A stretch of DNA of 22,797 nt from a virus, in the IMG/VR virus record IMGVR_UViG_3300028173_000065, positions 1-22,797 of that record, one strand, 5' to 3'. Below the pieces are notes generated by a model, which was given only the letters and a program-made list of their open reading frames with translations, was not told the DNA's origin and ran no database searches. Shown piece by piece: positions 1 through 6,911 of the stretch; position 1 is the first letter of the stretch, and each line of letters opens with the position of its first letter. The position numbers were made by a program, and so were the translations under genes.

Positions 1-1
1 A

Positions 2-697
2 ATCAAGACAGGATTTAAAGCATTTTTATATGAAGACATAAACGGCAGGGGTGAATACAATGTAAAAAATGAATTTACAACGCGAATACCAAATGATAAT
101 GTTTTCGATAATGTTTCACCTTATAGAGCAGACACACGCGGTTTAACTTTATTATTGGAAAATGCAATAAACACAACTGGAACGACAGATGTAAAAGGTG
201 ACAATGATATATTTATTGTCAAGTCTCAAAGCGGTGGCGTAAATTGGATAGCTGAAACCGATGAACTGATTACAGTATTAAATGATACTTCGATGTTTCA
301 AGACGGTTCGTTTAATTTAATCTATTCACCAAAACGCAATTTGATAAGGCATTTAGGTAAAATCATGTCAGGACTTGATAAGTCACCAGCTTCAATTGTT
401 CAATTTCAAACCTCAGATAAAGACGCTCAACTTGAAACTTCTGACGGCATAGTTGGACCGACTCACCAATTTGTAGAAAACGATGATTTAAATGTTTCTG
501 ACTTGGGTGATCCACGTTGGAATCCTAAAGCATTGATTTGGGAGGGTAGATTTTTTGAAGCTGACTACATTACTTTGAAAAACAATCTTAAAAAGCTGGT
601 AAGATTAGCAACTGGAAAAGAGGGTTGGATATTAGAAGCAGACTATAAATATACAGAAAATAAAATAAAACTTAAATTACTTGAAAAATGGGCTTAG
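2..697 (+). CDS. Phage structural protein, C-terminal part (runs in from the left edge)
   Basis: The reading frame is open from base 2 with no in-frame stop, so this is the last ~231 codons of a larger gene whose start is outside the window. A TTG at 155 is in frame but lies inside coding sequence and is not the true start. The protein is acidic and lacks membrane segments or recognisable catalytic motifs. Its last bases overlap the next gene by 10 bp, which suggests translational coupling. Its position just before fiber genes suggests a tail or baseplate component; that is context only, as I do not recognise the family. Confidence 0.8.
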   Translation: MKTGFKAFLYEDINGRGEYNVKNEFTTRIPNDNVFDNVSPYRADTRGLTLLLENAINTTGTTDVKGDNDIFIVKSQSGGVNWIAETDELITVLNDTSMFQDGSFNLIYSPKRNLIRHLGKIMSGLDKSPASIVQFQTSDKDAQLETSDGIVGPTHQFVENDDLNVSDLGDPRWNPKALIWEGRFFEADYITLKNNLKKLVRLATGKEGWILEADYKYTENKIKLKLLEKWA

Positions 698-1848
698 TTG
701 TAAGTGTTTTAAATAGTATTCATTTTTCGATTGTAGATTCAAATCTACGAAATAGGGAAAATACGCTTACATCTGACGAAAAGTTTGCAGCGTTTTGGAT
801 GAAGTGTTATAAGCAAAAATTTGATGACGGCGATACGATTACTTGCCAGTGTACCGATGACGGTTCGGCAGCGTTGCCTACTGTTACTGTATATGCTAAC
901 GGCTTAGTTGATCCTTTGGCAAGAAGTTTAAAATCTACTTATGGATCACCTGCTGATAGATGGTATTTTGAATTTGATGTAGTAATGGCTTCTTATACCG
1001 CTTACGATAGATTTTATATTGAGGTGGTTAAAAGCGGGGTTACATGGCGAAGCGAATATATCCAATCTATTGATTTGGAAGACGACTTGGAAAATGGTAA
1101 TATGTTAAAATTAGAGTACACAAACAAAGACCATTCGTCAGATTTTCCGACTCGACAAGTAGATTGGACAACTGATATTGAAATGTCATTATATATTGAA
1201 TCGACTGACATAGAAAGCCTTTATGAAATGGAGGATGAAGTATTTACAAATATTGATTCTAAAGAGTTAATAGAGTCGCAGGTGTTTGTAGGGTTTAACT
1301 TTAAAACTTCACCTTTACCAAAAAACATAATAAGAAAAATAGCATTAGCCTTACGTTGTTACTTAGTTGTAATTAATGACTTGCAATATGTAGCAGAAGG
1401 AGCTGCGGAGGTCACACCAATGGGAGGAACTAATTTTGAAGAACTAAAGCAAAAAATGTTAGCTTCTGACTTTTTAGGATTAACAACAAATAGTAGAGGA
1501 TTTGACATTGAAAAAGACATTGAAAGCGAAATGGTAATAACAAGAAAGGTAACAATTAATGGTAGCTCAAAAGATACTTTTGAAATACCGGCGGGTTATG
1601 TTATGCACACTTTTACGTGTGGGCATGATTCTGGTTCGGCTGGGGACTATACATTTAAAGCGGGTTACGCAGACGGCGATGATGATATAATTACAGATTT
1701 TGTAGGTGTAGTGCCTCAAACGGGTGGCAACGTACCTATTCCTGTACACCATCAATATTCATTTGACGCTGCTAAGACGGTTCATATATCAGTAACAGGT
1801 GCAAGCTCAAAATCTAAAATTTGGATTCAATTAATACAAAACGAATAA
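688..1848 (+). CDS. Putative phage tail or baseplate structural protein
   Basis: 386-residue protein starting with ATG inside the end of the preceding gene. It has no signal peptide or membrane segment and is rich in Asp, Ser, Thr and aromatic residues. The last ~100 residues, from about TRKVTINGSS, read like a separate beta-sandwich module (alternating hydrophobic and polar residues, many Gly and Thr) such as those attached to virion proteins for carbohydrate binding or decoration. The stop overlaps the next start by one base (TAATG). Tail assignment is inferred from order and composition; the family is not recognised. Confidence 0.7.
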   Translation: MGLVVSVLNSIHFSIVDSNLRNRENTLTSDEKFAAFWMKCYKQKFDDGDTITCQCTDDGSAALPTVTVYANGLVDPLARSLKSTYGSPADRWYFEFDVVMASYTAYDRFYIEVVKSGVTWRSEYIQSIDLEDDLENGNMLKLEYTNKDHSSDFPTRQVDWTTDIEMSLYIESTDIESLYEMEDEVFTNIDSKELIESQVFVGFNFKTSPLPKNIIRKIALALRCYLVVINDLQYVAEGAAEVTPMGGTNFEELKQKMLASDFLGLTTNSRGFDIEKDIESEMVITRKVTINGSSKDTFEIPAGYVMHTFTCGHDSGSAGDYTFKAGYADGDDDIITDFVGVVPQTGGNVPIPVHHQYSFDAAKTVHISVTGASSKSKIWIQLIQNE

Positions 1849-2867
1849 TGAAATATTTAATATACATATTGTTTTTTATATCATTTGCAGGGTATTCACA
1901 AAACGCAAGATTTAAGAGGGTAGAAATAACCGATAACTTAAAAATTGATTCGATTGCTACAATGCTACAATCAGGTATGATTATAAACGGTTCTGATACT
2001 ATGGTATCTGCAAATATTATTTATGATTATGTTGATACGGCTTTTCTTCAATTTAGCGATACTACTGCAACAATTGCAACAAGGTATGACATTGATACAC
2101 TTACAAACGCTGTTTATGATACACTTTCAGACCATTTAGATACTTTGCAGGCACATAATACAAAAATTCTTGCAAACTTAGATTCTTTAGCAGACCATTT
2201 GGACACCTTGCAAGCACACGACTTACGAATAATTGACGTTGTGGACTCTTTATTTTGGTCAGATGACGGTAGTAACTTGTTTTCTAAGACTGGCAGGGAT
2301 TTGAATATTTTATCGGGAAATATAGCTTGGACAAATGGGACAGATATCCAAAATGATGACGCTGATACGTTGGAAATTGCAGAAGCTATTACAAAAATCA
2401 GGGGTAGTTTGTTTGTTACTGGAAATATTTATGAAGATGATATAATACATTTATTTTCTTACTTTGGTGATTCTGCAGTTTCTTTAGCTTATTCAACGAG
2501 TTGGACTCATTTAACTAATGTAGGTTATTCAATGTATGTGCATGATGAATTAGACGGATTTACAATTTCAAATGATACTATTACAATTTTAAGGGCTGGA
2601 GATTACGACCTAACGGCTTTTCATACTCACGACGGCGACAATGCAGAAACAGTAAGTATAAGGTTTTACAACGTAACACAGACAGCTGGTTGTCCGGTTG
2701 CTGGTGCAAATACAACGAGAGGAGCAAATAATTTTATGACCACTCCAGTAAGTTCATATTTTGAATTTGCTGCAAATGACAAATTAATTTTACAATATAA
2801 AGGAGACGCTAATGGAACGGCTGTTTTTAAAAATGGAATTATTAAAATATATTATAAACATGAATAA
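1848..2867 (+). CDS. Tail-fiber-like protein with Sec signal peptide and duplicated shaft module
   Basis: 339 residues from the ATG that overlaps the previous stop; an in-frame TTG at 1821 would place the signal peptide internally, so the ATG is preferred. Residues 1-18 form a secretory signal (MKYLIYILFFISFAGYS) with predicted cleavage before Gln. Then comes a helical shaft with repeats of the type DxLxxHLDTLQAHDxRI, ending in a SLFWSDDG motif. The C-terminal ~140 residues form a beta-rich tip with the stretch AGDYDLTAFHTHDGDN, reminiscent of C1q/TNF-like jelly rolls in receptor-binding tips. The shaft is shared with the gene at 3320. An outer-membrane or surface protein carried by the phage is the alternative. 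Confidence 0.75.
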   Translation: MKYLIYILFFISFAGYSQNARFKRVEITDNLKIDSIATMLQSGMIINGSDTMVSANIIYDYVDTAFLQFSDTTATIATRYDIDTLTNAVYDTLSDHLDTLQAHNTKILANLDSLADHLDTLQAHDLRIIDVVDSLFWSDDGSNLFSKTGRDLNILSGNIAWTNGTDIQNDDADTLEIAEAITKIRGSLFVTGNIYEDDIIHLFSYFGDSAVSLAYSTSWTHLTNVGYSMYVHDELDGFTISNDTITILRAGDYDLTAFHTHDGDNAETVSIRFYNVTQTAGCPVAGANTTRGANNFMTTPVSSYFEFAANDKLILQYKGDANGTAVFKNGIIKIYYKHE

Positions 2868-2869
2868 TA

Positions 2870-2902
2870 TTTGTAAAAGATAAAAGAAAATTAATAACTT
2901 TG
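2870..2902 (+). promoter_or_regulatory. Bacteroidota-type promoter
   Basis: TTTG at 2870-2873 and TAACTTTG at 2895-2902, separated by 21 bp, match the -33 and -7 elements of the Bacteroidota primary sigma factor. Transcription would start about 5 bases before an A-rich stretch leading to the ATG at 2916. It gives the second and third fiber genes a start independent of the structural operon. Confidence 0.6.
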
Positions 2903-2915
2903 TAAAAAAAAAGAA

Positions 2916-3323
2916 ATGAAAAAACTAATTTTAATAATTTTAATCGCAGTTGGGTTACAGGTGTCAGCTCAACAAGTTGATGTAGATTTTATAAAACAAT
3001 ATACATTAACGACATATACAATGGACGGGGATACATCTTATGTATTCAAAACGACGGCACAATATTATTTTGATATTCAATTTGTTTGGGCTTCTTTGGA
3101 TCAAACGGACGGAAGTGTAAAAGTACAAATATCTGAGGATGGAACTAATTATGAAGACTATCCTAATACAGATAGTCTATTATTTAATTCCGCCGGAGGT
3201 TCTGGTATAATAAGAGATACATATAAGGGAACTGCAAGCAGATATATAAAATTAAATGTAGATTCTGGCACTTGTTCGGCTGGTACTTTAGATATTTTCG
3301 GTAATTTAGCAAAAAAGAAATGA
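2916..3323 (+). CDS. Small secreted beta-rich protein, fiber accessory or tip
   Basis: 135 residues. The first 18 (MKKLILIILIAVGLQVSA) are a clear signal peptide followed by QQ, again obeying the Q-rule. The mature part is about 115 residues of beta-type sequence with a TDGSVKVQISEDGTNYEDY segment and an RYIKLNVDSG segment, a pattern common in discoidin-like or phage adhesin beta-sandwich domains. It lies between two fiber genes sharing a shaft module, and its stop overlaps the next ATG (ATGA). It is probably a fiber-associated or receptor-binding subunit; no family assigned. Confidence 0.7.
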   Translation: MKKLILIILIAVGLQVSAQQVDVDFIKQYTLTTYTMDGDTSYVFKTTAQYYFDIQFVWASLDQTDGSVKVQISEDGTNYEDYPNTDSLLFNSAGGSGIIRDTYKGTASRYIKLNVDSGTCSAGTLDIFGNLAKKK

Positions 3324-4522
3324 AAAAGTTATTAATTTTATTCAGTTTATTGCCATTTGTGATATATTCACAGACAGGCACAGTAATAGAACCAAGAATA
3401 GACGCACAAACCTTAAATGGTTTTGCTTCATCTTACTTTGTTGACACTGCAACAAACCAAACCATAAGCGGAAATAAAACTTTTATGGATAATTTATTTT
3501 TGAATGCTTACGGGGTTTTAGGTACTTCTGGAATGATTCTTAACGGTTCAGATACTTTAGTGGACGCCAACGCTGTTTATGATTATATTGATACAACTGC
3601 CGTTTTATTTTGGGGTGATACTATTAGTCTTTTAGGCACAAAATATGATGTTGATACGTTAGCGGCTTCGGTTTATGACACACTTTTAGCTCATTTAGAT
3701 TCTTTACAATCTCACGACATAAGAATAAATGCAAATTTAGATTCATTAGCTGATCATCTTGATACTTTACAGGCACATGATACGAGAATAAATAATAATT
3801 ATGATTCGCTTTTCTGGTCAGATGATGGTACGGATTTATTTCCAAAATCAACAAGAAATTTAGATATAACAGGAACTATTCTGGCTACTACTTCATTAAC
3901 GGTTGGTGATGATATTTTGAATACATCAGGGCAGATAAATGGTATTGCAAGCGATGGTGATGCTTCTGATATACTCTGGAATACATCAGACCAAATTACA
4001 TTTAATAATGCTGGCAGTGGTTATGTTTTTGATGGGAAGATTTATTCAAATGATTCGTATATATGGGAATCAGGCACTGAACTTAAATTCAGAGCTGCAA
4101 GCGGTTCAACGTATGGTTTTGGTGCGGGTGCATCTGGCGGAAATGTTGTTACTATTTCAGAAACCGGAGATTTAGTTGCTGCAACAATTTTAAGTGATAG
4201 CAGTATAACTGTGTCATCAAATTTAATTAATAGTGTTGAAACTTCAATTACTGCAAGCACAACGCAGGCACAAGGACAGCAACCTTTAACAAAAGATATT
4301 AATGAAGTTGCAACCGTTGGAAATGCAAATGATGTTGTTACATTACAAACAGCGATAGCAGGCTTAGAAATATTTATTATAAATAATGGGGCAAATGTAT
4401 TACAAATATTCCCTGCAAGTGGGGATGACTTAGGAGCAGGTGTGAATACTTCGACAACGTTAGCAGCGGGGTCAAATGTTACCTTTGTTTCATTTGATGC
4501 TACAAATTGGGAAATTAAATAA
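3320..4522 (+). CDS. Tail-fiber-like protein with Sec signal peptide, paralogue of the gene at 1848
   Basis: 400 residues. Residues 1-17 (MKKLLILFSLLPFVIYS) are a signal peptide followed by Gln. A shaft of about 110 residues closely resembles the 1848 product: shared motifs include SGMI-NGSDT, VYDY-DT, LDSLADHLDTLQAHD, SLFWSDDG and a closing RNLDI. After that the proteins diverge; here the C-terminus has Gly/Ser/Thr-rich beta repeats, with LTKDINEVATVGNANDVV and a terminal FDATNWEIK, typical of phage tail fiber ends. It starts in an ATGA overlap. Most likely an adhesin or fiber; the signal peptide is unusual for a virion protein. Confidence 0.75.
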   Translation: MKKLLILFSLLPFVIYSQTGTVIEPRIDAQTLNGFASSYFVDTATNQTISGNKTFMDNLFLNAYGVLGTSGMILNGSDTLVDANAVYDYIDTTAVLFWGDTISLLGTKYDVDTLAASVYDTLLAHLDSLQSHDIRINANLDSLADHLDTLQAHDTRINNNYDSLFWSDDGTDLFPKSTRNLDITGTILATTSLTVGDDILNTSGQINGIASDGDASDILWNTSDQITFNNAGSGYVFDGKIYSNDSYIWESGTELKFRAASGSTYGFGAGASGGNVVTISETGDLVAATILSDSSITVSSNLINSVETSITASTTQAQGQQPLTKDINEVATVGNANDVVTLQTAIAGLEIFIINNGANVLQIFPASGDDLGAGVNTSTTLAAGSNVTFVSFDATNWEIK

Positions 4523-4530
4523 TTAAAATT

Positions 4531-4707
4531 ATGGCAGAATATAAAATTGAAAACGGAAGTCTTGTTTCAATCGAAACACATGAGAAGTCTTTTAGTATCT
4601 CAGATATTGAAAGGGGAATAAGTAATTCAACTGAAAAAATTAAAGAATTTAAGGTTATACTTGAAAAATGGCAAACTTTAAAATCAGAATATGAAAAGCT
4701 GGTATAA
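4531..4707 (+). CDS. Small coiled-coil protein of unknown function
   Basis: 58-residue ORF (MAEYKIENGSLVSIETHEKS...), ATG 8 bases after the fiber stop. The C-terminal half is charged and heptad-like (GISNSTEKIKEFKVILEKW), predicting one amphipathic helix or coiled coil. There is no membrane segment. Placement right after a fiber gene would fit a small fiber chaperone or tail accessory protein, but there is no sequence motif to prove this. Confidence 0.6.
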   Translation: MAEYKIENGSLVSIETHEKSFSISDIERGISNSTEKIKEFKVILEKWQTLKSEYEKLV

Positions 4708-4739
4708 TAAATTTAATAATATTACTAATATAAAATTAA

Positions 4740-4946
4740 ATGGATAGCAAAATTAAAATTAGAGATGTTATATATATAATTCTTATAGTTGCATCAGCAT
4801 TAAGTTCTCATTTTATAACAATGGGATCGGTAAACACAAGATTATCACTTACTGAAAGGGATATTGTATGGATAAAAGATAATGTAGATAAAATTCAAAA
4901 AGATGTTGGGGAAATTAAAACTATTGTTCTTAGTATTGGCAATTAG
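4740..4946 (+). CDS. Small membrane protein with coiled-coil tail (holin or hemolysin-XhlA-like)
   Basis: 68 residues. One N-terminal transmembrane helix (about residues 9-29, VIYIILIVASALSSHFITMG) is followed by a charged helix (LTERDIVWIKDNVDKIQKDV). This topology is that of XhlA-type lysis proteins and some phage membrane accessory proteins. The last 44 bases overlap the next gene in another frame. Lies at the start of the lysis region. A role in lysis is inferred from topology and position. Confidence 0.6.
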   Translation: MDSKIKIRDVIYIILIVASALSSHFITMGSVNTRLSLTERDIVWIKDNVDKIQKDVGEIKTIVLSIGN

Positions 4947-5097
4947 TTTATTTGTATTTTCACAGAAAAAAAAAGATACTTTAAAAACTAATGTCAGACA
5001 AATACAATGTGATCTTAAAATAATTAAGAAGAAGGTTGATTCTATAAAATTAAGTAAAAAGATAACGCTGTTAAAAATTAAAGACACAATAAAATGA
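4903..5097 (+). CDS. Small exported basic protein, lysis region
   Basis: 64 residues starting within the previous gene at an ATG followed by a hydrophobic signal segment (KLKLLFLVLAISLFVFS) with Gln next, the fourth Q-rule signal in the window. The mature part is very Lys-rich and helical (QKKKDTLKTNVRQIQCDLKI), with one Cys. No lipobox Cys follows the signal, so it is not an obvious o-spanin lipoprotein. The out-of-frame overlap with a membrane protein resembles nested Rz/Rz1-type arrangements, but identity as a spanin is speculation. Confidence 0.55.
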   Translation: MLGKLKLLFLVLAISLFVFSQKKKDTLKTNVRQIQCDLKIIKKKVDSIKLSKKITLLKIKDTIK

Positions 5098-5282
5098 AAG
5101 TAGGAATAAAACAAATACCAAAAAAGACGCCTTCATTTATTAGAAAAATAGGTACTTTTTTAATATCTTTGGGCAGCTCTGGAAGCGCTTTATTTGCAGG
5201 GCTGGGAATGAATAAATTAGCTGTTATTTTTGCAGTTGGCGGATTAATAGGCAAAGGTTTGACTCAGCTTTTCGGTGAATGA
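5094..5282 (+). CDS. Putative holin-like membrane protein
   Basis: 62 residues, ATG overlapping the preceding stop (ATGA). A basic N-terminus is followed by two hydrophobic segments (roughly residues 21-40, FLISLGSSGSALFAGLG, and 42-56, LAVIFAVGGLIGKGL) with a short turn, a two-helix holin-like topology. It lies in the lysis block about 560 bp before the endolysin. The holin role is inferred from size, hydrophobic pattern and location. Confidence 0.6.
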   Translation: MKVGIKQIPKKTPSFIRKIGTFLISLGSSGSALFAGLGMNKLAVIFAVGGLIGKGLTQLFGE

Positions 5283-5354
5283 AATGGATAAAAATAAAGT
5301 TTTCGATTATTCTTAGAATGATTGATACATCATATAAACAAATACTTATAAGAA

Positions 5355-5714
5355 ATGGAAAAAGGAATATTATCAAAAGCAGCAGAAAAAAAAATCGGCG
5401 GAGTTTATTTAGACAACCTGGTAAAAGCCGGAATATTTGAATTATTCGACGGACAAGCATTTACTTTTGCTGTCAGATATTTAGACAATAAATTTGGCGA
5501 CGAAGTACCTGATCCGTACAAAACCGATATAAGAAATTTGATCGACAAAATAGTAGTTGATGAAAATTATGTCGGCACAATTGATGAAGTTTGTCTATAT
5601 TTAGATGATGTTATTGATTTTCCCTTTATTGATGATGAAGGCGAAAAGCTTATTTTTGATGGACTTGCAAACATTTTAAAGGGTATTTTTAAAATAATTG
5701 AAAAAAACGCTTGA
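5355..5714 (+). CDS. Hypothetical phage protein, acidic and helical
   Basis: 119 residues, soluble and acidic, with no signal or membrane segment (a moderately hydrophobic C-terminal helix IFDGLANILKGIFKII is amphipathic). I do not recognise a family. It lies between the holin-like gene and the endolysin. Its stop is within the -33 element of the next promoter, so it probably ends the preceding transcription unit or is followed by read-through. Confidence 0.65.
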   Translation: MEKGILSKAAEKKIGGVYLDNLVKAGIFELFDGQAFTFAVRYLDNKFGDEVPDPYKTDIRNLIDKIVVDENYVGTIDEVCLYLDDVIDFPFIDDEGEKLIFDGLANILKGIFKIIEKNA

Positions 5715-5740
5715 CTTTTCTAAAAAGTGTTGTATATTTG
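5711..5740 (+). promoter_or_regulatory. Near-perfect Bacteroidota promoter in front of the endolysin
   Basis: TTG at 5711-5713, 19 bp spacer, TATATTTG at 5733-5740 followed by C: an excellent match to the TTG-N19-TAnnTTTGC consensus. The transcript would start near 5746 and run into the hairpin at 5793-5828 before reaching the endolysin start at 5840. Confidence 0.75.
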
Positions 5741-5770
5741 CAGGGTAAGATTTTTTCATATTTTTAATAT

Positions 5771-5791
5771 ATGATTTTAGTTAATGATTGA
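5771..5791 (+). other. Possible six-codon leader ORF (MILVND)
   Basis: An ATG inside the leader of the endolysin gene opens a six-codon ORF that stops at 5791, immediately before the terminator-like hairpin. Listed because the three other hairpin leaders in this window also contain small ORFs. By itself such a short ORF could be chance. Confidence 0.25.
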
Positions 5792-5792
5792 G

Positions 5793-5828
5793 AAGCGGGG
5801 TTTTGGTAAATTTTCCCCGCTTTTTTTT
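5793..5828 (+). terminator. Intrinsic terminator-like hairpin with T8 run, 11 bases before the endolysin start
   Basis: GCGGGG at 5795-5800 pairs with CCCCGC at 5815-5820 (extended by AA/TT at the base), loop of 14, followed by eight T. This is a textbook rho-independent terminator shape. It lies downstream of the promoter at 5711 rather than between genes, so it either ends a ~80-nt RNA or attenuates the endolysin gene. Confidence 0.8.
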
Positions 5829-5839
5829 ATTTGAAAATT

Positions 5840-6211
5840 ATGACTTTAAGTAAACATCAACAAATCTTTAGTATAAACATTGCGAAGCTTATTTTAAAAG
5901 CTAATGAATTAGGGATTGGGTTAACATTTGGAGAGGCACATAGAACCGATGATCAGCAATATTTATATTATAAAGGGAAAAAGATTAAAGACGGTAAACT
6001 GGCAGAAGGGATTAAGCGATCTTGGACAATGGAATCAAATCATTTAAGACGTTTGGGCGTTGACTTTAATTTTTTCATCAATGGCAAGTTGAATTATGAG
6101 TATTTAAAACTCCATGATCTTGGTAAATATTGGGAAAGTTTAAACGAAAATAACCAGTGGGGTGGATTTTGGAAGTACAAAGACACGCCGCATTTTGAAA
6201 TGAACGTTTAA
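5840..6211 (+). CDS. Endolysin, peptidase M15 family (VanY / L-Ala-D-Glu peptidase type)
   Basis: 123 residues from the ATG at 5840; an in-frame TTG at 5831 is less likely. The zinc-peptidase M15 signature is present: S66-N-H68-x6-D75 (SNHLRRLGVDF) gives two zinc ligands, and TPHFEM near the end gives the third, H118, with E120 beside it. An upstream GEAHRTDDQQ segment (31-40) corresponds to the conserved region around the substrate-binding Arg. Such enzymes cleave peptidoglycan peptides at the end of infection. Small size is typical of single-domain phage M15 lysins. Flanked by holin-like and spanin-like genes, which supports the lysis role. Confidence 0.9.
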   Translation: MTLSKHQQIFSINIAKLILKANELGIGLTFGEAHRTDDQQYLYYKGKKIKDGKLAEGIKRSWTMESNHLRRLGVDFNFFINGKLNYEYLKLHDLGKYWESLNENNQWGGFWKYKDTPHFEMNV

Positions 6212-6213
6212 TT

Positions 6214-6408
6214 ATGAAAGCAAGAATATTAATAATAGTTGACAGAAAACGCACTTTAGGTAATTGGTTTCGTTTCCAAAAAATGAGAGGTGTCACCACT
6301 TTAGGTTGGAAAATTGGTATTTTTAGATATGAAATAAGATTTTATAATGAGGGTTTTAATAATAGTAATTTCAGCAGCGATTTTAATAGGATTTGTTCTA
6401 TTAATTAA
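6214..6408 (+). CDS. Hypothetical small protein between endolysin and spanin-like gene
   Basis: 64 residues, basic and rich in aromatics (GWKIGIFRYEIRFYNEG). It starts 2 bases after the endolysin stop, and its last 62 bases overlap the next gene in another frame. No signal peptide or membrane helix. Function unknown; the tight spacing to the endolysin argues that it is real. Confidence 0.5.
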   Translation: MKARILIIVDRKRTLGNWFRFQKMRGVTTLGWKIGIFRYEIRFYNEGFNNSNFSSDFNRICSIN

Positions 6409-6538
6409 AGGACATTCCGATACAGTAATAAAAAAGGACGCTGTAATTGCAAAAAAAGAAGCTGAAATTATAAGGCTTCGGAAGGATTTACAATCACTTT
6501 ATAAGATAAAAAAGGATACTTTAAAGGAATTACAGTAG
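6347..6538 (+). CDS. Rz-like (i-spanin-type) membrane coiled-coil protein
   Basis: 63 residues in the zero frame: an N-terminal transmembrane helix (residues 3-20, VLIIVISAAILIGFVLLI) followed by a charged coiled coil (IKKDAVIAKKEAEIIRLRKD). That is the layout of an inner-membrane spanin, and it follows the endolysin as spanins usually do. Near the end, codons ATA AAA AAG contain the slippery heptamer A AAA AAG (6508-6514) in the correct frame. A -1 shift there would extend the protein by 33 residues to 6612, giving 89. No overlapping o-spanin lipoprotein was found. Confidence 0.65.
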   Translation: MRVLIIVISAAILIGFVLLIKGHSDTVIKKDAVIAKKEAEIIRLRKDLQSLYKIKKDTLKELQ

Positions 6539-6615
6539 AATCAAAATTAAGCTACCATATAAGCTGTATAACGCACGATAATATAAAAGTAGTAGTACAC
6601 ACCCAAAACAACTAA
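6508..6615 (+). other. Possible programmed -1 frameshift site and 33-codon extension
   Basis: A AAA AAG at 6508-6514 is the dnaX-type slippery sequence, and codon boundaries of the spanin-like gene match X XXY YYZ. The -1 frame then reads GYFKGITVESKLSYHISCIT... to a TAA at 6613-6615. This reads like ordinary protein, whereas the zero frame ends after only eight more codons. The -1 frame has a stop just upstream and no start codon of its own. A single-base deletion or sequencing error would look the same. Confidence 0.4.
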
Positions 6616-6633
6616 AGAGGGGGTAATTTAAAA

Positions 6634-6664
6634 AGGTCTATTCTTAACCAGATAGGCTTTTTTT
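6634..6664 (+). terminator. Intrinsic terminator of the structural-lysis transcript
   Basis: AGGTCTAT at 6634-6641 pairs with ATAGGCTT at 6652-6659 (eight pairs, two G-U) with a 10-base loop and a T7 run from 6658. It lies about 100 bp after the spanin-like gene and before the control region of the early genes, a sensible place for the end of the late transcript. Confidence 0.7.
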
Positions 6665-6825
6665 ATGCCTAAAAAGTTCAATAAATTACATAATGTAACA
6701 AAACACGCCTAAATTTTAGCACTTTTCAACTACATATTGATAAAATATATTAGTGTTATTTTAGAAACCTTTGTAATAATGTTACTAACAGCGACTTACA
6801 ACACATGAATATTATTTCAATAACA
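6665..6825. promoter_or_regulatory. Noncoding control region with operator-like palindromes
   Basis: No ORF is supported here. A perfect palindrome TTACATaATGTAA lies at 6686-6698. A second arrangement has AATGTTA at 6778-6784 and its complement TAACATT at 6821-6827, the latter overlapping the -33 element of the promoter at 6826. Such dyads near an early promoter suggest repressor or activator binding, but in AT-rich DNA short palindromes can arise by chance. Confidence 0.35.
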
Positions 6826-6856
6826 TTGACATTTCGATAAAATCGTTGTATATTTA
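6826..6856 (+). promoter_or_regulatory. Bacteroidota-type promoter for the early gene block
   Basis: TTG at 6826-6828, 20-bp spacer, TATATTTA at 6849-6856 followed by C. The -7 box differs from consensus by A for G in the last position. It would start transcription about 50 bases before the gene at 6912, the first gene after the terminator. Confidence 0.6.
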
Positions 6857-6886
6857 CATCATAATAATTAACCAAAAAATTACCAA

Positions 6887-6900
6887 CCGGCAACCTTAAA
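6887..6900 (+). repeat. 14-bp direct repeat, copy 1 (CCGGCAACCTTAAA)
   Basis: This GC-containing 14-mer lies in the leader of the gene at 6912 and recurs exactly at 7135-7148. The two copies sit 12 and 4 bases before an ATG (6912 and 7152). In AT-rich DNA a chance exact match of this kind within 250 bp is unlikely. It could be a leader or translation element. Confidence 0.6.
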
Positions 6901-6911
6901 AATTAGAAATT

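Noticed and set aside
1014-1211. Minus-strand ORF within the structural gene (and similar minus-strand ORFs elsewhere)
   Set aside because: They lie opposite well-supported + strand genes and have no recognisable protein features or promoters.
3939-4175. 78-codon + strand ORF inside the fiber gene at 3320
   Set aside because: Fully nested in a long supported gene, with a Met/Leu-rich sequence typical of a shadow frame.
5279-5440. 53-codon ORF starting in an ATGA overlap after the holin-like gene
   Set aside because: More than half of it overlaps the gene at 5355 in another frame and its second half is an unlikely Arg/Lys/Ser-rich sequence, typical of a shadow frame.
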